A DNA stretch of 64,000 nucleotides from Cupriavidus basilensis OR16 (GTDB lineage Bacteria > Pseudomonadota > Gammaproteobacteria > Burkholderiales > Burkholderiaceae): NCBI RefSeq assembly GCF_000243095.1, contig NZ_AHJE01000082.1, positions 1 through 64,000 on the forward strand, given 5' to 3'. Each line of letters opens with the position of its first letter. The first letter of the stretch is position 1. Positions 7,818-16,677 of this stretch are shown here, one piece after another. The translations under genes and the position numbers were made by a program. The notes beneath the pieces are model-generated. The model was given only the letters and a program-made list of their open reading frames with translations. It was not told the origin of the DNA and did no database searches.

Positions 7818-8825
7818 TTACTTCTTGCCCGGCTGGTAGACCTGATCGAACGAGCCGCCGTCGGCGAAGTGCGCCTTCTGCGCTTTCTGCCAGCCGCCGA
7901 AGGCCTCATCGATGGTGAACAGCTTGACCTTGGGGAAGTTGCTCGCGTACTTGGCGGCAATCTTCTCCGAGATCGGGCGGTAGTAATTCTTGGCCGCGAT
8001 TTCCTGGCCCTCGTCGGTGTACAGGAACTCCAGGTAGGCTTGCGCCACCTTGCGCGTGCCCTTCTTGTCCACCACCTTGTCCACCACCGCCACCGGCGGC
8101 TCGGCCAGGATGGAGATCGAGGGCGCGACGATGTCGAACTTGTCCGGGCCGAGTTCCTTGATCGCCAGGATGGCCTCGTTTTCCCAGGCAATCAGCACAT
8201 CGCCCAGGCCGCGCTCGACGAAGGTCGTGGTGGCGCCGCGGGCGCCGGAATCCAGCACCGGCACGTTCTTCAGCAACTGGCCGACAAACTCCTTGGCCTT
8301 TTGCTCGTTGCCGCCCGGCTGGCGCAGCGCATAGCCCCAGGCCGCCAGGTAGTTCCAGCGCGCACCGCCCGAGGTCTTCGGGTTAGGCGTGATGACCTGC
8401 ACGCCCGGCTTGACCAGGTCGTTCCAGTCCTTGATGCCCTTGGGGTTGCCCTTGCGCACCAGGAACACGATGGTCGAGGTATAGGGCGACGCATTGTGCG
8501 GCAGGCGCTTTTGCCAGTCCGGCTTGAGCAGGCCCTTCTCGGCAATGGCGTCGATGTCATAGCCCAGCGCCAGCGTGACCACGTCCGCATCCAGCCCGTC
8601 GATCACCGAGCGCGCCTGCTTGCCCGAGCCGCCGTGCGACTGGCGGATGGTCAGCGCATCGCCGCCCTTGGCCTTCCAGGCCTTGGCGAAGGCGGCATTC
8701 ACGTCCACGTACAACTCCCGCGTGGGATCGTACGAGACGTTCAGCAGGGCGGTGTTGGCCCAGGCGGTCTGGGTGGAACCGATGACGGCCAGTGCCGCGA
8801 GTCCGATGGCCAGCTTGCGAATCAT
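7818..8825 (-). CDS. sbp: Periplasmic sulfate-binding protein Sbp
   Basis: High-affinity periplasmic receptor delivering sulfate to CysTWA, about 335 residues. The start at ATG 8823-8825 gives a typical signal peptide (MIRKLAIGLAALAVIGS...AWA) with cleavage before NTALLNVSYDPTRELY. A further upstream start at 8879 would put 18 polar residues before the signal and is unlikely. Family motifs include YDPTRELY, IRQSHGGSGKQARSVIDGL, TLALGYDIDAIAEKG, GNPKGIKDWNDLVKPGV, TPNPKTSGGARWNYLAAWGY and the tail FDQVYQPGKK. It heads the ssu operon rather than the cysTWA operon, so the sulfate receptor and its transporter are encoded in separate blocks of the same cluster. Confidence 0.96.
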   Translation of the reverse strand: MIRKLAIGLAALAVIGSTQTAWANTALLNVSYDPTRELYVDVNAAFAKAWKAKGGDALTIRQSHGGSGKQARSVIDGLDADVVTLALGYDIDAIAEKGLLKPDWQKRLPHNASPYTSTIVFLVRKGNPKGIKDWNDLVKPGVQVITPNPKTSGGARWNYLAAWGYALRQPGGNEQKAKEFVGQLLKNVPVLDSGARGATTTFVERGLGDVLIAWENEAILAIKELGPDKFDIVAPSISILAEPPVAVVDKVVDKKGTRKVAQAYLEFLYTDEGQEIAAKNYYRPISEKIAAKYASNFPKVKLFTIDEAFGGWQKAQKAHFADGGSFDQVYQPGKK

Positions 8826-9066
8826 GTGTCTTGCTCCCGTATTCTCGTCGTGAAATGGCGCGTTCGCGCCGCGTTTCATGGCCCTCCTTGTGTGGGAAGG
8901 CTTGTGTCAGGGAAGAAGACTACCGAGGGCCCTATGTGAAAGGAACGAATGGTTTCGCCGATCCTTGCACGTTTTCCGCATAAGATTCGACGGAAATATG
9001 CACATGCCGGAGGAAGTGGGAAAGGGGCTCGCGGTGCCGAATACCTTGCGCGCCCCGCCCTTGCGG
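8826..9066 (-). promoter_or_regulatory. sbp upstream region with inverted repeat
   Basis: A 241-base gap between sbp and the end of the next gene, which must hold the sbp promoter. An inverted repeat TTTCCG (8973-8978) ... CGGAAA (8991-8996) with a 12-base spacer lies about 150 bases before the sbp start, next to AT-rich sequence ATAAGATTCG. It could be a CysB- or SsuR-type activator site, but the regulator cannot be named from sequence. Confidence 0.3.
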
Positions 9067-10029
9067 TCAGCGGCCCGCACTGTTCACGCGGGCCGGCCAC
9101 TGCCCATCGGCAATCAGCGCGCGAACCGTTTCCATCAGCAGGTCCAGCACCGCCGAGACCGCGATCGACAGCGGCATGGTGGCGGAGCGGCACAGATAGA
9201 CCGGGCGCGACATGCTCGGATGGGTGATCCGCGCCGCGGACACCAAGCCATCGTGCAACTCCGCGCAGACCGATGCGTAGGACAGGATCGTGCACCCCAC
9301 GCCATGCGCCGCGAGATGGATGAGCTGCGGAATGGCATTCACCTCCGCCAGTACCGAGAGCTCGACCTGGTGGGCGCGCAGATAGCCATCGATCAACGCG
9401 CGCAGGCCATGCTCGCCCGCCGGCAGGATCATGGGGAAGCGGTGCAGGTCCTTGAACCGGACCGTCCTGGTCAGATCGGCTCCGCTCTTGCGGGCATCGG
9501 TGAACTGCCCCGGGGGTGCCAGCAAGACAAGATCCTCGTCGACCACGTGCTCGAACAGCAGCCCGGAGCCGGCGTCCGCCTGGAAGGTCAGGCCAATGTC
9601 GACACGCCCGCTCAGCAGGTGGTCGGGAATGTACCCGGTGCTGAGCTCGATCACCTGCAACTGAACCTTGGGCCAGCGCCGGATGGCTTCGCGCACCAGC
9701 GATACGGTCAGGATCTTCGCCATGGATTGCGGCAGGCCGATCGCGACCCTGCCCGCGGGATCGGTCACCAGGTCACGTACGTCCTCACAGGCGACGTCGA
9801 GCCGCTTGAGGATATCCCTGGCGTGGCTCTCGAATCTCAGCCCGGCGGCAGTCAGGACGACACCCTTGTGGCTGCGCATGAAGAGCGCCACGCCAAGATC
9901 CTGCTCGATGTGCTTGATCTGGAGACTCAGCGCCGGCTGCGCGAGATGCATGTTCTCGGAGGCCCGGGAGATCGATCCCGCGGACACCACCGCCAGGAAA
10001 CATCTGAGTCCACGTACATCGATCGACAT
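9067..10029 (-). CDS. LysR-family transcriptional regulator (divergent from Bug/CaiB operon)
   Basis: Regulator of 320 residues starting MSIDVRGLRCFLAVVSAGSI at ATG 10027-10029. The N-terminal winged helix-turn-helix (SISRASENMHLAQPALSLQIKHIEQDLG) is followed by the substrate-binding domain (RVAIGLPQSMAKILTVSLV...). Initiating at 10218 would add 63 residues from the promoter region and is rejected. The NAC/Cbl-like style (LRCFLAVVSAGSISRASENMHLAQPALS) is common in regulators of aromatic or carboxylate catabolism. It is transcribed away from the Bug/CoA-transferase operon at 10228, the usual arrangement for a LysR that controls its neighbour. Confidence 0.93.
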   Translation of the reverse strand: MSIDVRGLRCFLAVVSAGSISRASENMHLAQPALSLQIKHIEQDLGVALFMRSHKGVVLTAAGLRFESHARDILKRLDVACEDVRDLVTDPAGRVAIGLPQSMAKILTVSLVREAIRRWPKVQLQVIELSTGYIPDHLLSGRVDIGLTFQADAGSGLLFEHVVDEDLVLLAPPGQFTDARKSGADLTRTVRFKDLHRFPMILPAGEHGLRALIDGYLRAHQVELSVLAEVNAIPQLIHLAAHGVGCTILSYASVCAELHDGLVSAARITHPSMSRPVYLCRSATMPLSIAVSAVLDLLMETVRALIADGQWPARVNSAGR

Positions 10030-10114
10030 AGGCAAGTCTCCGCATGTGACGCCACGCGGCCGCCCGGGCGGCGGCGCAATGGCAGCAAGGTCCAGCTGGG
10101 TATAGCATAAAAAT

Positions 10115-10125
10115 ATACTTAGTAT
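10115..10125. promoter_or_regulatory. Candidate LysR operator
   Basis: Perfect 11-base palindrome ATACTTAGTAT, centred in the AT-rich divergent intergenic region between the LysR gene and the Bug operon. It has the T-N11-A character of LysR sites (flanks TAAAAAT and CAAAAAT). Location and symmetry support it; binding is untested. Confidence 0.45.
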
Positions 10126-10227
10126 CAAAAATCTATCTTGGACATATAGCGGTACCGGAGCCCATAGTGGCGCCAGCTTCCGCGCAACGCACGCGGATTC
10201 CAAGACAGATAAATCCACGGAGACTCA

Positions 10228-11202
10228 ATGGGACTCAGCCGCCGTACTTTCCTGACGGGTGCAGCCGCATCCTTGCTCGCCCCGTCTGTGCATGCTGAGC
10301 CATGGCCGTCGCGGCCGATCAAGCTTGTCGTCCCGTTCGCGGCGGGTGGCCCCGGAGACTTCGTGGCACGCCTGATTGCCATACCGCTGGGCAACCGGCT
10401 CGGCCAACCCGTGGTGGTCGAGAACAAGCCCGGTGCCGGCGGCAATCTCGGCACGCAGAATGTGCTCGACGCCAATGCCGATGGCTATACGCTGCTGCTC
10501 AACACGGTCGGCATGCATGCCGTCAACCCGTTGCTGTTTCCCGATTTGCGCTTTCGCCCACAACGCGACCTGGTGGCCATCGGCGTGGTGGCGACGGTGC
10601 CGAACGTGCTGGTGGTGCATCCGACCAGGCTCGGCGTCAACACCCTGGCGGACCTGGTCCGCGCCGGCAAACAGCGGCCGGACACTCTCACCTATGCCAC
10701 CTTCGGCGCTGGAAGCTCCCCGCATATCTATGGCGCGCTGCTGCAGAAGGCCGCGGGCTTCACCGCCGTGGCCGTGCCCTACAAGGGCAGCGCGCCGGCA
10801 AGCACTGACGTCATGGCCGGGAATGTGGATTTCCTCTTCGACAGCATGACCACCTCCATCGGCCAGATACAGGGCGGAAAGCTCAAAGCACTGGCGATCA
10901 CTTCGGCCGCGCGTTCGCCCCTGCTGCCGGATGTGCCGACGCTGCAGGAAGCCGGCTATCCGGCGCTGGACCTGAAGTTCTGGCTGTCGTTGCAGGCGTC
11001 CGCGAAGACGCCGCCCGCCATCGTCGAATCGCTGCGCCAGGCCGTGGCGCAAAGCGCTGGCGATGCAGGCTACGGCCATGCGCTGGTTGCGCGGGGGGCC
11101 GAGCCGTTCCACATGGCGCCCGCCGATGTGCAGGCCTATGTGAATCGCGACACCGCGCGCTGGACGGCGCTGGCCCGCTCCATCGACATCAAGCCCGAGT
11201 AG
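10228..11202 (+). CDS. Bug/TctC-family periplasmic binding protein, Tat signal
   Basis: Tripartite tricarboxylate transporter-type receptor of the Bug (Bordetella uptake gene) family, 324 residues. The N-terminus carries a twin-arginine motif (SRRTFL) before a hydrophobic core ending SVHA, so export is probably by Tat. Family motifs are PIKLVVPFAAGGPGDFVARL, VVVENKPGAGGNLGT, YATFGAGSSPHIYG and VPYKGSAPA. Bug proteins bind carboxylates in a conserved pocket; the ligand cannot be predicted. No tctA/tctB membrane genes are nearby, so it is an orphan receptor. GGAG precedes the ATG by 6 bases. It opens an operon with a CoA-transferase, a hydratase, a second Bug protein and a MaoC hydratase. Confidence 0.93.
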   Translation: MGLSRRTFLTGAAASLLAPSVHAEPWPSRPIKLVVPFAAGGPGDFVARLIAIPLGNRLGQPVVVENKPGAGGNLGTQNVLDANADGYTLLLNTVGMHAVNPLLFPDLRFRPQRDLVAIGVVATVPNVLVVHPTRLGVNTLADLVRAGKQRPDTLTYATFGAGSSPHIYGALLQKAAGFTAVAVPYKGSAPASTDVMAGNVDFLFDSMTTSIGQIQGGKLKALAITSAARSPLLPDVPTLQEAGYPALDLKFWLSLQASAKTPPAIVESLRQAVAQSAGDAGYGHALVARGAEPFHMAPADVQAYVNRDTARWTALARSIDIKPE

Positions 11203-11325
11203 CCGCCCCAGGGTCACCCGGGCATCCCATTGCCACAACACGGCCACAACACGACCACAACACGACGCCGGACTTGCGCCAGCAATCCGGGGCGGCCGCC
11301 GTCGATCCGTTTCGGAGATATATCC

Positions 11326-12553
11326 ATGATTGCATTGCAGGGCATTCGCGTCCTCGACTTGAGCAAGGTGCTCGCCGGCCCCTTGTGCGGACAGTATCTG
11401 GGCGAACTCGGCGCCGAAGTCATCAAGGTCGAACCGGTCGGCAGTGGCGACGATACGCGCGCCTGGCTGCCGCAGGAGCGCGGGCAGTCCGCCACCTTTC
11501 TTGCCGTCAATCACAACAAGCGCAGTCTCGCCGTTGACCTCAAGAGCAGCGAGGGCAGGCAGATCGTCCAGACGCTGGCGGCCAAGGCGGACGTCGTGCT
11601 GCAAGGCTTCGGCAGTGGCGCCGCCGCCAGGCTTGGTGTGGACTACGACACGCTGTCCGCGTTGAACCCGGCGCTGATCTACTGCGAGATCTCCGGCTAC
11701 GGACGCACGGGCCCCCTGGGCCAGGAGCCCGGCTACGACGTCATGCTGCAGGCATTCAGCGGCATGATCAGCACGATGGGCCAGGCCGGTGGCCAGCACG
11801 CGCGCGCCAGCTTTTCGCCGGTGGACCTGGGCACCGGCATGCATGCGTTCAGTGGCGTCCTGGCGGCGCTGATCGAGCGGCAGAAGACCGGCCGCGGCAT
11901 GCACCTGGAGGTATCCCTGCTGGATACGGCAATGGGCTTCATGGGCTATCTCGCCCAGAACTATTGGCTCAGTGGCAAGGTGCCGCAGCCCATGGGCACC
12001 GCGCATCCGGCCATGGCGCCCTACCAGGTGTTCGACGCAGCCGACGGGCCGGTGATGATCGGGCGTCGGCAAACGCGCGCAGTGGCGGCGCTTCTGCCCG
12101 GTCGCCGGGTTGCAGGATGTGGTCGACGCGCCGCGGTTCGCCACCAATGCGGCCCGTGTCGCGCACTTCGCCGAAACGGTCGAGATGGTCCAGGCGCGCA
12201 TTCGGACCCAGCCGGTTGCCTACTGGCTCGACGCACTGCGCAAGGCTGGCGTGGCATGCTCCCCGATCCACACGCTGGACCAGGCGCTGGCGCACCCGCA
12301 AGTGGCCGAGCGCGCGCTGATCGCGGAGTCCGAGCATCCGGTGCTGGGCAAGGTGAGGAATATGGGCTTGCCCGTGCGCTTTCGCGGCGGCAGCCGGCGG
12401 GCGCGCCGCGCGCCGCCTTTGCTGGGCCAGCACACCGACGAGATCCTGTTGCAGACGGGCTATACGCCAGAGTCCATCGAACGATTCAAGGCGCGCGGCG
12501 TGGTTGCCAGCGCCGATGCCAGCAAAACCGGCAGCCTTTCCACGGCCGCATGA
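11326..12553 (+). pseudogene. CaiB/BaiF (family III) CoA-transferase, single-base frameshift
   Basis: Transfers CoA between an acyl-CoA and a free carboxylic acid. It begins MIALQGIRVLDLSKVLAGPL (GGAG seven bases before the ATG) with family motifs GPLCGQYLGELGAEVIKVEP, NKRSLAVDLKS, SGYGRTGPL and the catalytic Asp region PVDLGTGMHAFSGVLAAL. After GPVMIG the frame is lost: one extra G in the run 12061-12063 turns VGKRAQWRRFCPVAGLQD into another frame. The remaining 148 residues (LQDVVDAPRFATNAARV... to the stop at 12553) are clearly the C-terminal part. The ruined base lies in a homopolymer, so a sequencing error is likely. The upstream Bug receptor suggests the transported acid is the CoA acceptor. 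Confidence 0.9.
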
Positions 12554-12567
12554 CATCAGGAGTCACC

Positions 12568-13339
12568 ATGCCCTCAGTCAGATATGAAGTGCGCGACAGG
12601 GTCGCGGAAATCCTCCTCGATAGCGCGCCGGTCAATGCCTTGAACGAGGCGATGATCGACGACGTGCTGGCGGCGCTGCGACGCGCGGCCCAGGACGATT
12701 CGGTCAGGGCCGTCATCCTGGGCAGCGCCCTGCCCCGGCGCTTTTTGCGCCGGGCTGCGGCTCGATGCGCTGCATGGGGCGCCGCCGGCCCGGATCTATG
12801 GCTTGGTCGACAAGCTGTACAACGCGCTGTGCGACGCGCAATTCAACCTGGGCAAGCCGTCCATTGCCGCCGTGAATGGCACCGCGCGCGGCGGCGGCAT
12901 GACGCTCGCGATCTCCTGCGACATGATCGTCGCCGCCGACACGGCCACCTTCGGCTATCCGGAAATCGACGTCGGGCTGACGCCCGCCATCCACTACACC
13001 CACCTGCCGCGTGTGATTGGCCGTCACCGGGCCTTCGATCTGCTGTTCACCGGACGCGCGTTCGACGCCGCCGAAGCCATGTCCCTCGGACTGGTCAGCC
13101 GCGTGGTGCCCGAGCAGGACGTCATGCGCGAGGCCAGGGCGCTTGCGCAGACCCTGTGCGCGAAATCCCCCGTCGTCGTCAAGATGGGGCGCCAGGCCTT
13201 CATGCGCGCCAACGACAACGACTACCGGCGCGGCGTCGCCGCGGCCGTGGAGAGCTTCGGCAATGTGGTGGCGACGGACGACGCGAAGGAAGGCATCGCC
13301 GCGTTCGTGGAAAAACGCAAGCCATCCTGGCAGGCCTGA
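12568..13339 (+). pseudogene. Enoyl-CoA hydratase/isomerase-family protein, single-base frameshift
   Basis: Crotonase-superfamily enzyme acting on a CoA thioester, of normal length (about 256 residues) if repaired. The start MPSVRYEVRDRVAEILLDS follows CAGGAG. The frame breaks in RRF: five T bases at 12742-12746 where four would read RRFCAGLRLDAL. It resumes as VDKLYNALCDAQFNLGKPSIAAVNGTARGGGMTLAISCD, where NGTARGGGMTLA is the oxyanion-hole glycine loop, and YPEIDVGLTPA follows. It lies 14 bases after the CoA-transferase and before the second Bug gene, consistent with hydration of the CoA ester made by the transferase. Exact substrate unknown. Confidence 0.9.
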
Positions 13340-13385
13340 CCGTGCCGGCTTCAACCATTGACATCAACGAGAATGGAGCGAACGC

Positions 13386-14368
13386 ATGCGATTCCTGAAC
13401 ACCCTGCGCCGGAGCGCCTCCGTCATCCTTGCGCTGCTCGCGGCGCAGCCGGGTGGCGCCGCGGCGAAGGATGCATGGCCAGCCCAGGCCGTGAGGCTGG
13501 TGGTGCCTTACGCAGCCGGCGGGCCGACCGATGCCTTCGCGCGCGTGCTGGCCGAGCAATGGGGCAAGCAGCTGGGCGAGCCGATGATCGTGGAGAACCG
13601 CACGGGCGCCGGCACGGTGGTTGGCACCGACTACGTGGCGAAAGCCAAGCCGGACGGCTATGTGATCCTGTTGACGACGGTGGCGCACGCGGTCAACGAG
13701 AGTATCGTGCCCCGTCTGCCCTACCGCACCACGCAGGACTTCGCGCCTGTCGGACTGGCGGCCAAGGCACCCCTGGTCCTGCTGGTGAACAAGAGCTTCC
13801 CGGCCAGGAATCTCCCCGAATTCCTGGCGTACGTCAAAGCGCATCCCGGTCAGATCAACTATGGTTCCGCCGGCAATGGCAGCGCACCCCACGTTGCTAC
13901 GGAGTTGCTGAACCTCAAGGCCGGGCTGAAGACCACGCACATCCCGTACCGCGGCACCGGGCCCGCCATGACCGACCTGATCGGCGGGCAGATCGGCTTC
14001 ATGCTCGACAGCGCGCCGACGGGACTCGCGCAGGTCCGCGCGGGCACAGTGCGGCTGCTTGCCACATCGATGCAATCGCGCCTTGCGCAGACGCCGGACA
14101 CGCCGGCCATCGCCGAAGCGGTACCCGGCTACGAAGCCTATACGTGGAATGGCGCCTTCGTCCCGCGGGAACGCCGGCGGCGGTGATCGCCACGCTGAAT
14201 GGCGCGTTACGCCGTGCGCTTGCCGACCCCGGCCTGAAGAAGCGAGCCTTCGAGATGGGCCTGGTTCTCGAGTCCGAGCCCACGCCGCAGGCACTCGCCG
14301 CGCACGTGAACAGTGAGATCGCCAAATGGCGGACCGTCGCGCAGGCGGCCGATATCAAGGAGCAGTGA
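13386..14368 (+). pseudogene. Second Bug/TctC-family binding protein of the operon, single-base frameshift
   Basis: Bug-family periplasmic receptor with a Sec-type signal peptide (MRFLNTLRRSASVILALLAA...AAA) and the family motifs VRLVVPYAAGGPTDAFAR, IVENRTGAGTVVGTDYV, NYGSAGNGSAPHVA, HIPYRGTGPAM and IAEAVPGYEAYTWNGAFVP. Just after AFVP one base is missing near 14163-14166 (CCGCGGG where CCGGCGGG would read PAGTPAAVIATL). The tail continues in another frame to AQAADIKEQ at 14368. As written the protein would end prematurely at 14186 with 59 residues lost. Two Bug receptors in one operon suggest two ligands or a duplicated receptor; they are only distantly similar. Confidence 0.9.
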
Positions 14369-14371
14369 AGC

Positions 14372-14869
14372 ATGACCCGACCCGACCTTGCGAGCGCATT
14401 CGACCCCAGCCAGCACCGCATGTGCGCACAGCGGTATTTCGAGGACTTCACCGTTGGGGAGCGCTTCGTGCTGCCGTCACGCACCATGACCGATGCCATG
14501 TTTGCCGCGTTCCAGCTCGCCAGCGGCGATAACCATCCCGTGCACTACGACGTGGAATACTGCCGCGCGCACGGCATGCCGCAACTGCTCGCCCATGGCT
14601 TCCAGGTCGTGATCCAGACGGCAGCCGGCGCCGGGCTCTTTCCGCACATGGTCGAGGAATCGCTGAAGGGGTTCATCGACCAGAGCAGCCGCTTTCTGCA
14701 TCCCGTCTTTGCCGGCGATACCCTCTACAGCACGCTGGAAGTCAGCGAACTCGCGTCGAACCGGAGCACCGGCGTGCTGGCCATGCGTTCCACGGTGCAT
14801 AACCAGTCTGCCGTGCTCGTGATGGAAGGCACACAGCGCTACCTGTTGAGGAAACGCCAGCCTGACTAG
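14372..14869 (+). CDS. MaoC-like (R)-specific enoyl-CoA hydratase
   Basis: Hot-dog-fold hydratase of 165 residues. The catalytic motif appears in FQLASGDNHPVHYDVEYCRA (Asp and His of the hydratase-2 signature), with HGFQVVIQTAAGAGLFP following. It starts 3 bases after the Bug gene stop and closes the operon. With the upstream crotonase and CoA-transferase it forms a small CoA-ester hydration module. Substrate cannot be assigned. Confidence 0.9.
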   Translation: MTRPDLASAFDPSQHRMCAQRYFEDFTVGERFVLPSRTMTDAMFAAFQLASGDNHPVHYDVEYCRAHGMPQLLAHGFQVVIQTAAGAGLFPHMVEESLKGFIDQSSRFLHPVFAGDTLYSTLEVSELASNRSTGVLAMRSTVHNQSAVLVMEGTQRYLLRKRQPD

Positions 14870-15085
14870 GAACTTGTCGCAACACGTAGCCCGGGAACGG
14901 CATCACACTGGCACGGGATTGAGCTGTTCCTATGCATCCCTTGGCTTCGTCAGCTACGGAGGGGAACCAGAAGCGCTCCGCCTTGGCGAGACCTACCACG
15001 ATGCCCAGTTGATGAGCTTGCTCATCGTGCATGATGCGTGAGCCAAGCCGGGAACTGCCACTGGCACCGCCCGGCAGGCGCGCAG
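14870..15085. other. Intergenic region without recognisable gene
   Basis: With the terminator that follows and the sequence to 15294, this forms a 425-base gap between two convergent operons. A minus-strand frame is open through part of it (for example LGSRIMHDEQAHQLG) but has no start, no ribosome site and no family I recognise. The plus strand holds no frame of interest. I annotate no gene. Confidence 0.5.
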
Positions 15086-15117
15086 AAAAAAGCCCGCCCC
15101 ACTTGCGTGGCGCGGGC
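15086..15117 (-). terminator. Rho-independent terminator of the sulfatase-GST operon
   Basis: On the minus strand a GC-rich hairpin, GCCCGC...CCAC / GTGG...GCGGGC (15092-15117), is followed by a run of six T (15086-15091). It lies about 180 bases downstream of the last glutathione transferase gene. Confidence 0.75.
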
Positions 15118-15294
15118 CAAGTTTCCGTATTCTGGAAACGGGTAGACAAGTCATGAAGAGCGCCCCCGCATCTCCATGACGGAAACCATCTTAGCGGGCC
15201 GCACCATTTTGGTTCTTGACCCATGTCAAATGGCTGCCCTGTTTGTGCAAGGGTTGTGCGGCGGATGCATGGAGCTTGTAGGGATTTGCCAGCG

Positions 15295-15930
15295 TCAAGC
15301 CAGGTCGTCCAGCTTGACCGCAAAGCCGCGCTGCACGCCGGGACGCGCAAACAGGGCGTCGTACCAGCGCCTGACATTCGGAAACTGCTCCAGCGAGACC
15401 TGATGGCGCTCATGGCGCCAGGCCCAGCCCAGGATCGCGAAATCCGCCACGGACAGGTCGCCGGCCACGTACTCCACCTGCGCCAGCCGCCGGTCCAGCA
15501 CGCCATACAGGCGCCGCGTTTCCTCCGAGTAGCGCTTGAGCCCATAGTGCCGGTCAGCCTCCGCCTCGACCGTGCGGAAGTGATGCACCTGGCCCGGCAT
15601 GGGCCCGAAGCCGCCCATCTGCCACATCAGCCACTCCAGCACCGGCACACGGTCGCGCAAGCTCGCGGGCAGGAACTTGCCGGTCTTCTCGGCAAGATAA
15701 AGGAGGATCGCGCCGGATTCGAAGACGCTGATCGGTTGTCCATCGGGGCCTTCGGCATCGACGATGGCCGGGATGCGGTTGTTGGGGCTGATGCGCAGGA
15801 ATTCCGGCTGGTGCTGCTCGCCCTTGGTGATATTCACCGTATTGACGGTATAGGGCAACGCCATTTCCTCGAGCGCGACGCTGATCTTGCGTCCGTTCGG
15901 CGTGTTCCAGGTGTGCAAGGTGATGGTCAT
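15295..15930 (-). CDS. Glutathione S-transferase, YfcG/YghU (nu) type
   Basis: Cytosolic thioredoxin-fold GST of 211 residues. The N-terminal active-site region TITLHTWNTPNGRKISVALEE has the NTPNGRKISV loop typical of the nu class, whose members act as disulfide-bond reductases or peroxidases using glutathione. The ISPNNRIPAIVD segment has the cis-Pro of the glutathione site, and FESGAILLYLAEK follows. It is 31 bases after a second GST gene and probably the last gene of an operon that starts with the Bug and sulfatase genes. Confidence 0.9.
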   Translation of the reverse strand: MTITLHTWNTPNGRKISVALEEMALPYTVNTVNITKGEQHQPEFLRISPNNRIPAIVDAEGPDGQPISVFESGAILLYLAEKTGKFLPASLRDRVPVLEWLMWQMGGFGPMPGQVHHFRTVEAEADRHYGLKRYSEETRRLYGVLDRRLAQVEYVAGDLSVADFAILGWAWRHERHQVSLEQFPNVRRWYDALFARPGVQRGFAVKLDDLA

Positions 15931-15961
15931 GGGAATCGGTCCTTGATGGGGAATGCAGGGC

Positions 15962-16591
15962 TCAGCTCAGCGGCGCCGCGACGTACTGGCGGAAACCTGG
16001 CCGCGCACCGACGCGCGCATACCAGCGCTCGAGATTCGCCAGCGCCGGACGCTCGATCTGGCCGTCCAGGCCGAACCAGCGGCGCGCATAGGCGCCCAGC
16101 ACCAGGTCGGCTAGCGTGAAGACGCCACCTTCAAGATAGTCGCGGCCCTCCAGGTGCTGGTCGAGCATGCGCCACAACCCTGCCACCACGCCGGCTTCGG
16201 CAGCCAGGCGAGCCACATCGCGTTCGGCGGCCGGCGTGCGCACAAAGCCCCAGAAAACGGGCCGCTCCGCCGGCTGCAAGGTCGACAGCGCCCAGTCCAG
16301 CCAGCGGTCCACGCTGGCGCGCACCTTCGGCTCGGCCGGGTACAGCGCGCCTGCCTTGCCGTAGGCCATGGCGAGGTAGCGCAGGATGGAATTCGACTCC
16401 CACAGCACAAAATCGCCATCAATGATGGTCGGGACGCGCCCGTTAGGATTCATGGCGAGATAGTCGGGCTCGTTGTTGCCGCCGAACTGCATGCCGGCAT
16501 CGATCCGCCGGAACGGCAAGCCAAGCTCTTCGCAACCCCACAACACCTTCTGCACATTGACCGAATTCGCTCGGCCCCAGATCGTCAGCAT
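15962..16591 (-). CDS. Glutathione S-transferase
   Basis: A 209-residue GST with N-terminal MLTIWGRANSVNVQKVLWGCEELG. The serine of GRANSVNVQK is the probable catalytic residue of a beta/theta-like enzyme; MNPNGRVPTIIDGD holds the cis-Pro and LWESNSILRYLA the glutathione contacts. The alpha-helical C-terminal domain ends RPGFRQYVAAPLS. It lies between sulfatase and nu-type GST genes on the same strand. Substrate unknown; the neighbouring sulfatase suggests a role in sulfated or electrophilic compound metabolism, which is inference. Confidence 0.9.
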   Translation of the reverse strand: MLTIWGRANSVNVQKVLWGCEELGLPFRRIDAGMQFGGNNEPDYLAMNPNGRVPTIIDGDFVLWESNSILRYLAMAYGKAGALYPAEPKVRASVDRWLDWALSTLQPAERPVFWGFVRTPAAERDVARLAAEAGVVAGLWRMLDQHLEGRDYLEGGVFTLADLVLGAYARRWFGLDGQIERPALANLERWYARVGARPGFRQYVAAPLS

Positions 16592-16677
16592 TCGATGTGT
16601 CCCCTGTCAGGATTCCCGCGTTTCGCGAAAGCCTTTAACAATACACCAAGGTGCGCATCGGGGCCGCGGCCGGGCCG

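Noticed and set aside
8826..8879. Upstream start for sbp at 8879
   Set aside because: It would place a polar 18-residue segment before an ordinary signal peptide.
10030..10218. Upstream start for the LysR gene
   Set aside because: It would translate the divergent promoter region with the palindrome ATACTTAGTAT; the family starts at MSIDVRGLRCFLAV.
10225..12201. Long minus-strand frame opposite the Bug/CaiB genes
   Set aside because: Antisense to two recognised genes, composition typical of a shadow frame.
14870..15080. Minus-strand frame resembling a protein (LGSRIMHDEQAHQLG)
   Set aside because: No start codon context, no family, and partly antisense or intergenic; left unannotated.
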